Shown here: one piece after another, positions 52,048-61,289 of the stretch
Position numbering within the stretch: position 1 is the stretch's first letter
How the letters are laid out: every line of letters starts with the position of its first letter
Source: Hespellia sp.
GTDB lineage: Bacteria > Bacillota > Clostridia > Lachnospirales > Lachnospiraceae
Direction: 5' to 3'
Length of the DNA: 64,000 bases
Assembly (NCBI GenBank): GCA_028693555.1
Contig: JAQUVD010000009.1
Coordinates: 1-64,000 of the forward strand
Notes under the pieces: generated by a model
The model's input: the letters and a program-made list of their open reading frames with translations, nothing else
Database searches by the model: none
Told to the model about the DNA's origin: nothing
Program-made: the position numbers and the translations under genes

Positions 52048-53436
52048 ATGAAGACAAATGAAAATATCAGACCTTTTGGTATGAGAGATAAAATAGGTTA
52101 TATGTTTGGTGATTTTGGAAATGATTTTACATTTATTCTTTCCTCTTCATTCATGCTGAAATTCTATACGGATGTAATGGGAATTTCAGCCGGAGTTGTT
52201 GGTATACTTATGATGGCTGCCAGATTTATTGATGCGGTTACAGATGTTACGATGGGACAGATTGTAGACCGCTCTAAACCGACAAAGGATGGAAAGTTTA
52301 AACCTTGGATTCGCAGAATGTGTGGACCGGTCGCCATAGCCTCCTTCCTGATCTATCAATCCGGATTCGCAGAGATGTCCTATCTGTTCAAAGTGGTGTG
52401 GATGGTAGTCACATATCTTTTATGGGGTTCCATCTTCTATACATCAATCAACATTCCATATGGCTCAATGGCATCGGCTGTATCAGCAGAGCCGAAAGAC
52501 CGTGCGTCTCTGTCAACATGGAGATCAGTCGGAGCGACACTTGCAGGGCTTGTGATTGGTGTTGGAACACCGATGTTTGCATATGTGGTAGTAGATGGAA
52601 ATACAGTTCTCTCAGGATCAAGAATGACAATCATTGCAGGCGTATTTGGAGTATGTGCAATCATCTGCTACATGCTGTGCTTTAAGCTGGTGAAGGAAAG
52701 AGTTCCGGTACCGGCAAACACAGAAAAGCTTCAGATTGGAAAATTATTTAAGAGTATTCTGACAAACAGAGCGTTACTTGGAATCATTGCAGCAGCCATC
52801 TTTTTACTTTTGGCAATGCTTGGTATGCAGGGCTTTGCAGGGTTTGTATTCCCTAACTTCTATGGATCGGCAGAGGCTCAGTCAATGTCTGCTTTGTTAG
52901 GTAGTATTGCAATGTTAGTTGTCTGCGCACCATTGGCAGTGAAACTGGCGACAAAGTTTGGAAAAAAAGAATTGTCGATTGCATCGTGTCTGTTCGGTGC
53001 GGCAATGTATGTCATCTGTCTGATTGTGGTACCTGAAAATCCATACGTATATGTTGCTTTTTACACTCTTGCATATATCGGCCTCGGATTCTTTAACATG
53101 GTAATCTGGGCAATGATTACGGATGTAATTGATGATGCAGAAGTGAAGAACGGAATACGTGAAGATGGAACAGTATATTCTGTATATTCTTTTGCAAGAA
53201 AGATTGGACAGGCAATATCTTCCGGACTGGTTGGAGCACTCCTATCAGTTGTCGGCTATACACAGGCAACCGCGTTTGATGCGGATGTAACATTGGGAAT
53301 CTTTAAAATGTCATGTTATGTACCAATCGTAGGACTTGTATTAGTTGCGCTGGCTTTAGTCTTTATTTATCCGCTGAATAAAAAACGGGTAGAAGAAAAC
53401 AGTGCAGAACTGGCAAGAAGAAGAGAAACAGCATAA
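52048..53436 (+). CDS. GPH family sugar:cation symporter (glucuronide transporter)
   Basis: 462-aa transporter with twelve helices. GPH/MelB pattern at the start: IGYMFGDFGNDFTFILSSSFMLKFYTDVMG, with the Asp residues of cation coupling, then DVTMGQIVDRSKPTKDGKFKPW. The order uidA-symporter resembles uidA-gusB of E. coli, so beta-glucuronides are the likely cargo; hexuronates or other glycosides are alternatives. 26 bases after uidA, GAGAGAGG before the ATG. Confidence 0.88.
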   Translation: MKTNENIRPFGMRDKIGYMFGDFGNDFTFILSSSFMLKFYTDVMGISAGVVGILMMAARFIDAVTDVTMGQIVDRSKPTKDGKFKPWIRRMCGPVAIASFLIYQSGFAEMSYLFKVVWMVVTYLLWGSIFYTSINIPYGSMASAVSAEPKDRASLSTWRSVGATLAGLVIGVGTPMFAYVVVDGNTVLSGSRMTIIAGVFGVCAIICYMLCFKLVKERVPVPANTEKLQIGKLFKSILTNRALLGIIAAAIFLLLAMLGMQGFAGFVFPNFYGSAEAQSMSALLGSIAMLVVCAPLAVKLATKFGKKELSIASCLFGAAMYVICLIVVPENPYVYVAFYTLAYIGLGFFNMVIWAMITDVIDDAEVKNGIREDGTVYSVYSFARKIGQAISSGLVGALLSVVGYTQATAFDADVTLGIFKMSCYVPIVGLVLVALALVFIYPLNKKRVEENSAELARRRETA

Positions 53437-53457
53437 TGTTTTAACTCCGTTGATTTC

Positions 53458-53471
53458 GTGATGCACGTCAC
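53458..53471. promoter_or_regulatory. GTGA-N6-TCAC site (Crp/Fnr-like)
   Basis: GTGATGCACGTCAC matches the Crp/Fnr-family half-sites, with its last base next to the -35 at 53472. The centre is about 43 bases before the expected transcription start, the class II activator position. Confidence 0.5.
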
Positions 53472-53501
53472 TTGACAAAAAGAGTAGAAGTGTATTATAA
53501 T
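53472..53501 (+). promoter_or_regulatory. Near-consensus promoter upstream of the ABC transporter
   Basis: -35 TTGACA (53472-53477), 18-base spacer, -10 TATAAT (53496-53501). Transcription would start near 53508 and meet the hairpin at 53511 at once. A weaker second promoter, TTGACA at 53561-53566 with TAAAAT at 53586-53591, lies after the hairpin. Confidence 0.75.
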
Positions 53502-53510
53502 TTTAAACAT

Positions 53511-53559
53511 AAAGAAGAGGACAATAAGGTCGGCTTATGACAGGATTGTCCTCTTCTTT
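53511..53559 (+). terminator. 15-bp hairpin between the symporter and the ABC transporter genes
   Basis: AAAGAAGAGGACAAT (53511-53525) pairs perfectly with ATTGTCCTCTTCTTT (53545-53559), 19-base loop. It can end the uidA-symporter transcript, attenuate the promoter just before it, or stabilise the 5' end of the downstream mRNA. Confidence 0.7.
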
Positions 53560-53617
53560 ATTGACAGAGTCAGAGAGCTGTCAGGTAAAATAGTTTCAAA
53601 GCAGGAGGAGAAAAATT

Positions 53618-54415
53618 ATGAAAAAAGCATTCGCGGTTGCATTATGTGCAGCAATGGTGGTAGGTCTTTTGGCTGGATGTGGCAGTTCAAAGTCAGGTGA
53701 CACTACAAACGAAGGAAGTACAAAAGCAGCATCAGGTAAGACATGGGTCATTGCTACAGACACGGTTTTTAAACCATTTGAGTATACCAATGAAGAGAAT
53801 GAATTTGTAGGAATCGACGTAGATATCCTTGCAGCAGTTGCAAAGGATCAAGGGTTTAAGTATGAATTGCAGAGTCTTGGATGGGATGCGGCAGTAGCAG
53901 CAGTACAGGCAGGACAGGCAGATGCAATCATTGCCGGAGCAACCATCAAACAGGAACGTATTGATTCGGGCTGGATCTTCTCGGACGGTTACTATAACGC
54001 AACACAGACCTTTGTTGTATCGAAAGGCAGTGACATCAAGTCTTTTGCTGATTTAAAAGGAAAAAATGTAGCGGTAAAAAATGGTACGGCCGGAGCTGAT
54101 TATGCTAATGAATTAAAAGATGAATATGGATTTACGGTAACTACATTTGAGGATTCACCGACCATGTATCAGGACGTTATTCTTGGAAACAGTGTGGCTT
54201 GTGTAGAAGATACACCGATTATGGCAGCATCTATCAAAGAAGGAGACTTAGCACTTGAAATTCCGGATGGAATGGCAAATGATGGAGCACCTTATGGATT
54301 CGCGATTATGGATAAGAATAATCAGGAATTAATAGATATGTTTAATGCAGGTCTGAAAAACATTCAGGATGATGGCACCTATGATGAAATCATTAACAAA
54401 TATCTTGGTGAATAG
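53618..54415 (+). CDS. Amino acid ABC transporter substrate-binding lipoprotein
   Basis: 265-aa extracellular binding protein. Signal peptide with lipobox GLLAGC (Cys21), then a Ser/Thr-rich linker and the SBP_bac_3 fold (DTVFKPFEYTNEENEFVGIDVDIL; later FADLKGKNVAVKNGTAG). This family binds polar amino acids such as glutamine, arginine or cystine. A terminator follows before the permease, which gives an excess of binding protein. Confidence 0.93.
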   Translation: MKKAFAVALCAAMVVGLLAGCGSSKSGDTTNEGSTKAASGKTWVIATDTVFKPFEYTNEENEFVGIDVDILAAVAKDQGFKYELQSLGWDAAVAAVQAGQADAIIAGATIKQERIDSGWIFSDGYYNATQTFVVSKGSDIKSFADLKGKNVAVKNGTAGADYANELKDEYGFTVTTFEDSPTMYQDVILGNSVACVEDTPIMAASIKEGDLALEIPDGMANDGAPYGFAIMDKNNQELIDMFNAGLKNIQDDGTYDEIINKYLGE

Positions 54416-54427
54416 AAGATCGCTGAG

Positions 54428-54466
54428 ACGTGGGGAATCAATCAAATGATTTCTCACGTTTTTTTT
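54428..54466 (+). terminator. Terminator between the binding-protein and permease genes
   Basis: Thirteen-bp stem (54428-54440 with 54447-54459, two G-U pairs) followed by eight T. Partial read-through would set the ratio of binding protein to permease. Confidence 0.85.
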
Positions 54467-54541
54467 GTTCTAGGAAAATATGTCGAAGAATGATATAATT
54501 CTAAAATAATGAGTGTTAGAGATATGAAAGGAGAAAAACGA

Positions 54542-55210
54542 ATGATTGCAATTATTCAGAATTATTGGAGTATGCTTCTGTCGGCATTGGGAAAGACGTT
54601 ATTATTGACCTTGTTGTCACTGGCTTTCGCGATGATTATCGGTATGATATTTGCTTTGATGAACGTAGGCAGGAAAAGAATTTTTAATATGATTGGTACG
54701 ATTTATGTAGATGCGGTGCGAGGTGTTCCGCTGATTGTACTGGCTTACTTTATCTATTTTGGTATACCGGCAGGAATCAAAACAATGGGTGTGCAGGATT
54801 TTAGATTATCTGCATTGCAGGCGGGCACCATAGCATTAGCGATGAACTGTGGTGCGTATATGGCCGAAATCATCCGTGCAGGTATCGAAAGTGTAGACAA
54901 GGGACAGATGGAGGCGAGCCGTAGTCTTGGTCTTAATTATGGGAAGAGTATGCGGCTTGTTGTATTGCCGCAGGCAATAAGAACCATGATTCCATCTATC
55001 ATTAATCAGTTCATTATTACATTGAAGGATACGTCTATTCTTTCTGTTATTGGATTCCCGGAATTAACAAATATGGGAAAAACGATTGCAGGAAATACGT
55101 TCCAAAGTCTTCAGACCTGGGCAATTATTGGTGTTATGTATATGATTGTCATCATAACGTTGAGTAAGATTGCCAAAAACATAGAGAGGAGGATCAATCG
55201 TGGAAGATAA
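54542..55210 (+). CDS. Amino acid ABC transporter permease
   Basis: 222-aa permease of the HisM/GlnP type, about five helices. The ATPase-docking EAA loop is [27 protein letters not shown] 54542 was chosen because AAAGGAG lies 8 bases before it; the longer frame starting at 54509 includes that site. A TATAAT at about 54494 may give a promoter after the terminator. It overlaps the ATPase gene by 11 bases. Confidence 0.92.
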   Translation: MIAIIQNYWSMLLSALGKTLLLTLLSLAFAMIIGMIFALMNVGRKRIFNMIGTIYVDAVRGVPLIVLAYFIYFGIPAGIKTMGVQDFRLSALQAGTIALAMNCGAYMAEIIRAGIESVDKGQMEASRSLGLNYGKSMRLVVLPQAIRTMIPSIINQFIITLKDTSILSVIGFPELTNMGKTIAGNTFQSLQTWAIIGVMYMIVIITLSKIAKNIERRINRGR

Positions 55211-55940
55211 GAAAATAATGGTCCATGTCGAAAATCTAAAAAAGAATTTCGGTAAACTGGAAGTGTTAAAGGACATTAGTATGGATATCACAGAAGGGGA
55301 AGTTGTTGTTCTACTTGGTCCTTCGGGAAGTGGAAAGTCTACATTTTTAAGATGTCTGAATCAACTTGAAACGGCAACACAGGGAAAAATTATCATTGAT
55401 CAGTCTGATGTGACAGACAAACATACGGATATTAATAAAGTTCGTGAGAATATTGGAATGGTTTTCCAGCATTTTAATCTTTTTGCACATAAAACGGTTC
55501 TGGAAAATATTACAATGGCACCGATTGAGTTAAAGCTCATGACAAAAGAAGAAGCAAAGGCTGAAGGAATGAGGCTGTTAAAACGAGTTGGAATGGATGA
55601 AAAAGCAGATGTCTACCCATCTCAGATATCAGGCGGTCAGAAACAGAGAGTAGCAATTGCGAGAGCGTTGGCAATGAAACCTGATATTATGCTATTTGAC
55701 GAGCCAACGTCTGCGCTTGATCCGGAAATGGTCGGAGAAGTTCTGGCAGTTATGAAAGAGCTTGCATCGGAAGGCATGACGATGGTGGTAGTGACACATG
55801 AGATTGGCTTTGCAAGGGAAGTATCAGACCGGGTTGTATTTATGGATGATGGATATATTGTTGAACAGGGGATACCGTCAGAAGTCTTGCTAAACCCACA
55901 AGAGCCGAGAACAATTGACTTTTTGAATAAAGTGCTTTAA
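55200..55940 (+). CDS. Amino acid ABC transporter ATP-binding protein
   Basis: 246-aa ATPase of the GlnQ/HisP type. Walker [11 protein letters not shown]-loop VFQHFNLF, signature [15 protein letters not shown], Walker [12 protein letters not shown] and the switch His in [12 protein letters not shown] start with AGAGGAGG before it. It completes an importer of binding protein, permease (as homodimer) and ATPase. Confidence 0.95.
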   Translation: MEDKKIMVHVENLKKNFGKLEVLKDISMDITEGEVVVLLGPSGSGKSTFLRCLNQLETATQGKIIIDQSDVTDKHTDINKVRENIGMVFQHFNLFAHKTVLENITMAPIELKLMTKEEAKAEGMRLLKRVGMDEKADVYPSQISGGQKQRVAIARALAMKPDIMLFDEPTSALDPEMVGEVLAVMKELASEGMTMVVVTHEIGFAREVSDRVVFMDDGYIVEQGIPSEVLLNPQEPRTIDFLNKVL

Positions 55941-55950
55941 GGGGGAAACG

Positions 55951-56538
55951 ATGAAAAGAATAGTCACAATCAGCAGAGAGTATGGATCTGGTGGTGGAAC
56001 AATCGGACATGCGCTGGCTGGAAAACTGGGATATGAGTATTACGACAGGGAACTGATATTAAAGACATCCCGAGATTCTTATATGGATGTGGAAAGTATC
56101 ATGAAATGGGACGAGAAGGTTGCGGCAAACTTTGGATTTGCCCAAAGCTTATTTGATTTTTATAATAAACCAATCAGTGAAAAGGTATACGAGACACAGC
56201 AGAAAATCATACGTGAAATCGGAGAAGCTGGAAACTGTGTGATTGTCGGCAGAAATGCAAATTCGATTTTGAAGGAATTCCCTGGAAGTCTTCATGTTTT
56301 TATATATGCAGAGCCTGAGTGGAGAGTTAAATATATGCAGGCGAAGACGCCGGAGGTATCAGAAGCAAAAATGGGAGAACAAATTCGTGAAATGGATAAT
56401 GCAATCAAAAAATATTGTGCATACCACACGAATAAGGCGTTTGATGTGGCTGATAATTACGACATTTGTTTAAACACGTCAGCATTGGGAATTCAAACCT
56501 GTGTTGACATTCTCTATGAGTTAGTAATCAGGGAATAA
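55951..56538 (+). CDS. Cytidylate kinase-like family protein
   Basis: 195-aa P-loop protein of the cytidylate kinase-like family, common in Firmicutes and different from true Cmk (which is at 4681-5337). It begins RIVTISREYGSGGGTIGHALAGKLGYEYYDREL, with the family's variant P-loop. The substrate of these proteins has not been shown. It begins 10 bases after the ATPase gene, so it is co-transcribed with the transporter. The family often sits beside transporters. Confidence 0.85.
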   Translation: MKRIVTISREYGSGGGTIGHALAGKLGYEYYDRELILKTSRDSYMDVESIMKWDEKVAANFGFAQSLFDFYNKPISEKVYETQQKIIREIGEAGNCVIVGRNANSILKEFPGSLHVFIYAEPEWRVKYMQAKTPEVSEAKMGEQIREMDNAIKKYCAYHTNKAFDVADNYDICLNTSALGIQTCVDILYELVIRE

Positions 56539-56558
56539 CAGCCCTGACAATAAACCGC

Positions 56559-56614
56559 TGGTTCCACGCCATTACTTTGAGATAGTTACAGGTAATGAGT
56601 GGAACCACTTTTTT
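56559..56614. terminator. Terminator between convergent genes
   Basis: TGGTTCCAC (56559-56567) pairs with GTGGAACCA (56599-56607), with CATTAC/GTAATG inside, followed by a T-rich run. Ends transcripts from the + side and touches the stop of the J-domain gene. Confidence 0.78.
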
Positions 56615-57275
56615 ATGCGATACCAATCGCGATAATTCGATCTAAGGTTGATAAAAATGCGGAGGCCTGTGTGGTAATTTTAATCTTTTCAATGACTGTT
56701 TTTCGCTGTTCCAGATAACTGTCATACATTGCAAATAAGAGTGCATATGGAAGATCTCTGTTCTGACTCCATTGAAACAAAATCCAGTTAATCGCATGTG
56801 AATGCCAATAAGTCCTTGGTATCTCGCCATCTTCCAATGTTTTCATGAGCGGCTGTAACTGTTCGGCAAGTTTTACGAGCTCTTCCTTTGACTCTTCGGT
56901 TTTTCCGACAAATCTGTTCTTGCATAATGGTGCAGCTTCGCTTACCAGGTCATTAATTCGATTGGCAGCTTCCCAATAAGGTGCAAAATTAGGTGTCACG
57001 AATTCGGAACGCTGATCCTGACCGGCTTTGCCATATGTGTTTTCACGGCGCACTGCATTGCCAATGTGCCGATCATACATTCTGCGGGTGCGAGGATCAC
57101 TTAAAATCTGATATGCATCCAGAACATTTTGCATGTAGGAAGTTGTGTCAAATCCGGCGGACAGGTTTGCGTCCGGATGGAACTTTTTTACCAGAAAATT
57201 CTTAGCTGCTACAATCTGTTCGTTCGTAGCGTCTGCGGATACGCCTAGCATATGATAATAGGTACAGTCTTTCAT
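56613..57275 (-). CDS. J-domain protein
   Basis: 220-aa DnaJ-type co-chaperone. The N-terminal J domain (YYHMLGVSADATNEQIVAAKNFLVKKFHPD, then YQILSDPRTRRMYDRH) contains the HPD motif needed to stimulate DnaK. There is no Gly/Phe region or zinc finger; residues 90-220 are a helical domain with no family I recognise. It is probably a specialised J protein directing DnaK to a particular client. Confidence 0.87.
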   Translation of the reverse strand: MKDCTYYHMLGVSADATNEQIVAAKNFLVKKFHPDANLSAGFDTTSYMQNVLDAYQILSDPRTRRMYDRHIGNAVRRENTYGKAGQDQRSEFVTPNFAPYWEAANRINDLVSEAAPLCKNRFVGKTEESKEELVKLAEQLQPLMKTLEDGEIPRTYWHSHAINWILFQWSQNRDLPYALLFAMYDSYLEQRKTVIEKIKITTQASAFLSTLDRIIAIGIA

Positions 57276-57359
57276 ATAAATCTCCCCTTAATAAAATGTA
57301 TTATTTCCCTGTGATTATCATACGACAGACAGGGATGGAAATCAACTGCTGATTCAGGT

Positions 57360-57388
57360 TTGCATTTGTTGGTATTCCATGCTAAAAT
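57360..57388 (+). promoter_or_regulatory. Promoter of the radical SAM-rng cluster
   Basis: -35 TTGCAT (57360-57365), 17-base spacer, -10 TAAAAT (57383-57388), 65 bases before ATG 57453. Confidence 0.65.
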
Positions 57389-57452
57389 TTTATGGATTGT
57401 AGAGTTTGATGAAAACAAACGAATCAGATGAATGATGAGAAAGTAGGAAAAC

Positions 57453-59324
57453 ATGAGAAAATTAGCTTTATCAGATGATATTTTAATGACGGTGGAAAAA
57501 CCCGCCAGATATATTGGGAATGAAGTCAATTCAGTGATGAAGAATTCGAAAGAGGTAGATATTCGTTTTGCGTTTGCCTTTCCCGAGCAGTACGAGATTG
57601 GAATGTCTCATCTGGGCATAAAGATCTTATATGATATGTTTAATCGCCGCGAGGATGTGTGGTGTGAACGAGTCTTCTCCCCGTGGGTGGATCTGCATAA
57701 GATTATGAAGGAACAGAATCTTGCGTTATTTGCATTGGAGTCGCAGGACCCAATCAGGGATTTTGACTTTATCGGGATCACCATTCAGTTTGAAATGTGT
57801 TATACGAATATTTTACAGATATTAGATCTGGGGCAGGTTCCGCTGCATGCGACAGATCGCAGTATAGAGGATCCGTTTGTGATTGGCGGAGGACCTTGTA
57901 CGTACAATCCGGAACCGCTGGCAGATTTCTTTGATATTTTTTATATCGGGGAAGGCGAGACGGTTTATGACGAATTATTTGACAAATATAAAATATGGAA
58001 GAAATCCGGAAAATCCCGCAGAGAATTTTTAGAAATCGCAGCCGGAATTGAGGGGCTTTACGTTCCACAGTTTTATGATGTTTCCTATCATGAAGACGGC
58101 ACGATTGCCGATTTCAGACCGAACAATGAGCATGCACAGCCGACGATTAAAAAGCAGGTTGTCATGGATGTGACCCATGCGGTCTATCCCGAAAAACCGG
58201 TTGTTCCATTTATCAAAGCTGTGCAGGACCGTGTGGTTCTGGAAATTCAGAGAGGCTGTATACGTGGATGCAGGTTCTGCCAGGCAGGTATGATTTACCG
58301 CCCGACGAGAGAACGGAATGTGGAGAAACTTAAAGAGTATGCGCGCAATATGATTCGCAACACCGGATATGAGGAGATATCGCTCAGCTCTTTGAGTTCG
58401 AGCGACTATTCGCAGCTGGAGGAACTTGTGAATTTTCTGATTGATGAGTTTCAAGATCAGTCGGTCAACATTTCACTTCCATCCCTTCGAATTGATTCCT
58501 TTTCACTGGATGTAATGAGCAAAGTGCAGGACGTTAGAAAAAGCAGTGTTACATTTGCGCCGGAGGCGGGGTCGCAGCGTATGCGTGATGTGATTAATAA
58601 GGGACTGACAGAAGAGGATATCATCGGTGGTGCAGGGAAAGCCTTTGACGGCGGATGGACACGGGTAAAGCTGTATTTTATGCTGGGACTTCCGACAGAG
58701 ACGGAAGAGGACATGAAGGAAATTGCGAGATTATCCGATCGTGTGGCACGCCGTTACTATGAGATTCCAAAAGAAGAGCGCAATGGAAAATGCCAGATTG
58801 TTGCCAGTTCTTCATTCTTTATTCCAAAACCATTCACACCGCTGCAATGGGCAACGATGTTCACACCGGAGGAATATATCAGAAGAGCTTATATTGTAAA
58901 ACATGAATTTTTAGAGCAGCTCAATCGCAAGAGCCTGAAATATAACTGGCACGAAGCGGATGTAACGATGCTGGAGGGTGCATTTGCCAGGGGAGACCGA
59001 AGACTGTGTAAGACCTTGGAGGAGGCATATCGGCTGGGGTGTCTTTTCGATTCGTGGTCAGATCACTATGATCATGAAAAATGGATGACAGCTTTTGAAA
59101 ATACGGGAGCGGATCTTGATTTTTACACGATAAGACCACGCGCACTGGATGAGAAATTCCCTTGGGATTTTATTGATATCGGAGTGACGAAAGATTTCCT
59201 GAAACGGGAGTGGAAAAACGCGATGAATGCAAAGGTGACAGCAAACTGCCGTGAGAAATGCTCCGGCTGTGGAGCAGGTACATTTGAGGGAGGTGTCTGT
59301 ATTGAAAGTAAGAGTAAAATTTAA
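57453..59324 (+). CDS. TIGR03960 family B12-binding radical SAM protein
   Basis: 623-aa protein. The N-terminal part (IRFAFAFPEQYEIGMSHLGIKILYDMFN) resembles B12-binding radical SAM proteins; the cluster motif is CIRGCRFCQAG near residue 270, and AGSQRMRDVINKGLTEEDI follows. A Cys-rich end (CREKCSGCGAG) may hold another cluster. In Firmicutes it precedes a DUF2344 gene and RNase G, as here; an RNA modification role is often guessed but unproven. Confidence 0.9.
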   Translation: MRKLALSDDILMTVEKPARYIGNEVNSVMKNSKEVDIRFAFAFPEQYEIGMSHLGIKILYDMFNRREDVWCERVFSPWVDLHKIMKEQNLALFALESQDPIRDFDFIGITIQFEMCYTNILQILDLGQVPLHATDRSIEDPFVIGGGPCTYNPEPLADFFDIFYIGEGETVYDELFDKYKIWKKSGKSRREFLEIAAGIEGLYVPQFYDVSYHEDGTIADFRPNNEHAQPTIKKQVVMDVTHAVYPEKPVVPFIKAVQDRVVLEIQRGCIRGCRFCQAGMIYRPTRERNVEKLKEYARNMIRNTGYEEISLSSLSSSDYSQLEELVNFLIDEFQDQSVNISLPSLRIDSFSLDVMSKVQDVRKSSVTFAPEAGSQRMRDVINKGLTEEDIIGGAGKAFDGGWTRVKLYFMLGLPTETEEDMKEIARLSDRVARRYYEIPKEERNGKCQIVASSSFFIPKPFTPLQWATMFTPEEYIRRAYIVKHEFLEQLNRKSLKYNWHEADVTMLEGAFARGDRRLCKTLEEAYRLGCLFDSWSDHYDHEKWMTAFENTGADLDFYTIRPRALDEKFPWDFIDIGVTKDFLKREWKNAMNAKVTANCREKCSGCGAGTFEGGVCIESKSKI

Positions 59325-60006
59325 AAAATATGGAGCAATGCGTTTCATCGGTCATCTGGATGTGATGCGTTATTTTCAAAAAGCAATGATTCGTGCGGAT
59401 ATTCCAATTGCATTTTCAGAGGGCTTTAGTCCGCATCAGATTATGTCGTTTGCCAATCCGCTCGGAATCGGCGTGACGAGTGAAGGGGAATATTTCGATA
59501 TTGAACTGCAACGGGAAATTTCCAGCAAAAATGCGGTGAAGCAGCTTAATGATGTTATGGTAGAAGGCATGGAGGTGGTGAGCTTCCGTCAGATTGCAGA
59601 GGAAAAGAAAAAAACCGGTATGGCGATTGTCGCAGGCGCAGATTACCTCTCTTCTCTAAAACAGGGGACGTTTCCGAAAGACTGGAAAGAAAAGGCATCT
59701 ACATTTATGAATCAGGAGCAGATTCTGATTGTGAAGAAGACGAAACGAAGCGAAAAAGAGGTCAACATCAAACCGATGATTTACAAATTCGAAGTTCGTG
59801 ATGAGAGGATTTATATGCAGGTCGCAACGGGAAGTGTAGAGAATTTAAAACCCGGACTTGTGATGCAGGCGTTCTGTCAGTATCTGCATATGGATGAGGA
59901 AGCGACTTCGTTTGCAAATCACAGACTGGATTTGTATGCAAATGCTGAAGTCGACGGGAACCGTGAGCTTGTAACACTGGAGTCGCTGGGAAGCGAAATC
60001 GAATAA
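59302..60006 (+). CDS. TIGR03936 / DUF2344 radical SAM-associated protein
   Basis: 234-aa partner of the preceding gene. Start KVRVKFKKYGAMRFIGHLDVMRYFQKAMIRADIPIAFSEGF is the DUF2344 signature. TTG 59302 is 8 bases after GGGAGG, giving a 23-base overlap with the radical SAM gene; GTG 59293 would overlap the site itself. In some bacteria both are one fused protein. Confidence 0.88.
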   Translation: MKVRVKFKKYGAMRFIGHLDVMRYFQKAMIRADIPIAFSEGFSPHQIMSFANPLGIGVTSEGEYFDIELQREISSKNAVKQLNDVMVEGMEVVSFRQIAEEKKKTGMAIVAGADYLSSLKQGTFPKDWKEKASTFMNQEQILIVKKTKRSEKEVNIKPMIYKFEVRDERIYMQVATGSVENLKPGLVMQAFCQYLHMDEEATSFANHRLDLYANAEVDGNRELVTLESLGSEIE

Positions 60007-60020
60007 ATCGAGGAAAAATT

Positions 60021-61208
60021 GTGGAAAGAAAAGTAATTATTACAAAGTGGAAAGATAAAATCGTGACTTCTGTTTTGGAAGACGATGAAGTTATGGAGTT
60101 ACATTGCAGCAATCAGAATTCAGGGCAGGAGATGGTACATGCACTTGGAAATGTGTATGTGGGACGTGTCAGGAACATTGTACCAAATATAGGTGCAGCT
60201 TTTATAGAAATTGCGCCGGGATGTGAATGCTACTATGCAATTGCGCAGAATGAAATGCCTGTGTTCACACATAAGATTGGTAAGAAGCCACTTTGCATTG
60301 GGGATGAACTTTTGGTGCAGATCAGCAGAGAAGCGTCGAAAACGAAGGTTCCTACCGTTACTTCGAAATTGGAGTTTGCAGGGAGAAATGTCGTTTTGAC
60401 TGTGGGGAATCTTCGGATTGGCACATCAACAAAGCTGGAAAAGGAGCGCCGGTCGGAGCTGAAAACCCTCTTAGAAGCTTATCAGAATAAGCGGTTTGGC
60501 CTGGTTGCGCGCACCAATGCAAAGGATTCATCAGAGGAAGAAATTCGGAATGAAATAGAGAAGCTCATTGCAGAATTTGAAGAAATTGAAGCGATCGCGC
60601 AGAGTCGAACCTGTTTTACCTGTGTGAGGCAGGCACCAAAAGCCTATATCACAGATGTCCGCAATATTTATGGTGAAGGTCTGCAGGAAATCAAAGTGGA
60701 AGATCCCGATATTTATGAGGAACTGAAGCAGTATCTGCAAAAGGAACAACCGCAGAATCTTGAAAAACTTCTATATTATACAGAACCTTCTTATTCACTG
60801 ACAAAACTCTACAGTCTAGACAGTGTGATTGAAAAAGCACTGAAAGAGCGTGTCTGGCTGAAGAGTGGCGGATATCTTGTGATTCAGCAGACAGAAGCAC
60901 TGGCAGTGATTGATGTAAATTCGGGGAAGTATGTGGCAAAGAAAAAAGAAGATGAATCTTATCTGAAGGTGAATCTGGAAGCCGCAAAAGAGGCGGCAAA
61001 ACAAATCAGACTCCGGAATCTGTCGGGGATTATCATTGTCGATTTCATTAATCTGGAACGAAAGGGCGATACACAGATTCTTCTGAAGCAATTAAAGGAA
61101 TATCTGGCACGTGATCCCATTCAGACAACACTGGTTGATGTGACCAAATTGCACTTAATTGAAATCACTCGAAAGAAAGTAAGAAAAATGCTTTACGAAA
61201 CTGTATAA
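60021..61208 (+). CDS. rng: Ribonuclease E/G
   Basis: 395-aa endoribonuclease for rRNA and mRNA processing. An S1 domain (GNVYVGRVRNIVPNIGAAFIEI) lies near residue 35; the DNase-I-like catalytic part has both metal-binding Asp motifs, AVIDVNSGK and IIVDFINLE. It is shorter than E. coli RNase G (489 aa) and ends soon after the catalytic domain. GTG start with GAGG upstream. In most Firmicutes rplU-rpmA follow; here trkA does. Confidence 0.9.
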   Translation: MERKVIITKWKDKIVTSVLEDDEVMELHCSNQNSGQEMVHALGNVYVGRVRNIVPNIGAAFIEIAPGCECYYAIAQNEMPVFTHKIGKKPLCIGDELLVQISREASKTKVPTVTSKLEFAGRNVVLTVGNLRIGTSTKLEKERRSELKTLLEAYQNKRFGLVARTNAKDSSEEEIRNEIEKLIAEFEEIEAIAQSRTCFTCVRQAPKAYITDVRNIYGEGLQEIKVEDPDIYEELKQYLQKEQPQNLEKLLYYTEPSYSLTKLYSLDSVIEKALKERVWLKSGGYLVIQQTEALAVIDVNSGKYVAKKKEDESYLKVNLEAAKEAAKQIRLRNLSGIIIVDFINLERKGDTQILLKQLKEYLARDPIQTTLVDVTKLHLIEITRKKVRKMLYETV

Positions 61209-61214
61209 AGAGAT

Positions 61215-61256
61215 TATAATATCAGATTGAGGTAATACACTCAAGTGTACAGTGTA
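61215..61256 (+). promoter_or_regulatory. -10 box and operator-like repeat before trkA
   Basis: TATAAT at 61215-61220 with TTTACG 17 bases upstream (61192-61197). Just downstream, TACACT-CA-AGTGTA (61236-61249) is a 6+2+6 inverted repeat, and AGTGTA recurs at 61251-61256. A repressor bound here would block transcription of trkAH. Confidence 0.45.
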
Positions 61257-61289
61257 GGAATGAAGGAGTTCATTTCGAGGGAGGAACAA

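Noticed and set aside
57306..57335. TCCCTG/CAGGGA hairpin between the J-domain gene and the radical SAM gene
   Set aside because: Only 6 bp with an 18-base loop and no T-run; not convincing as a terminator.
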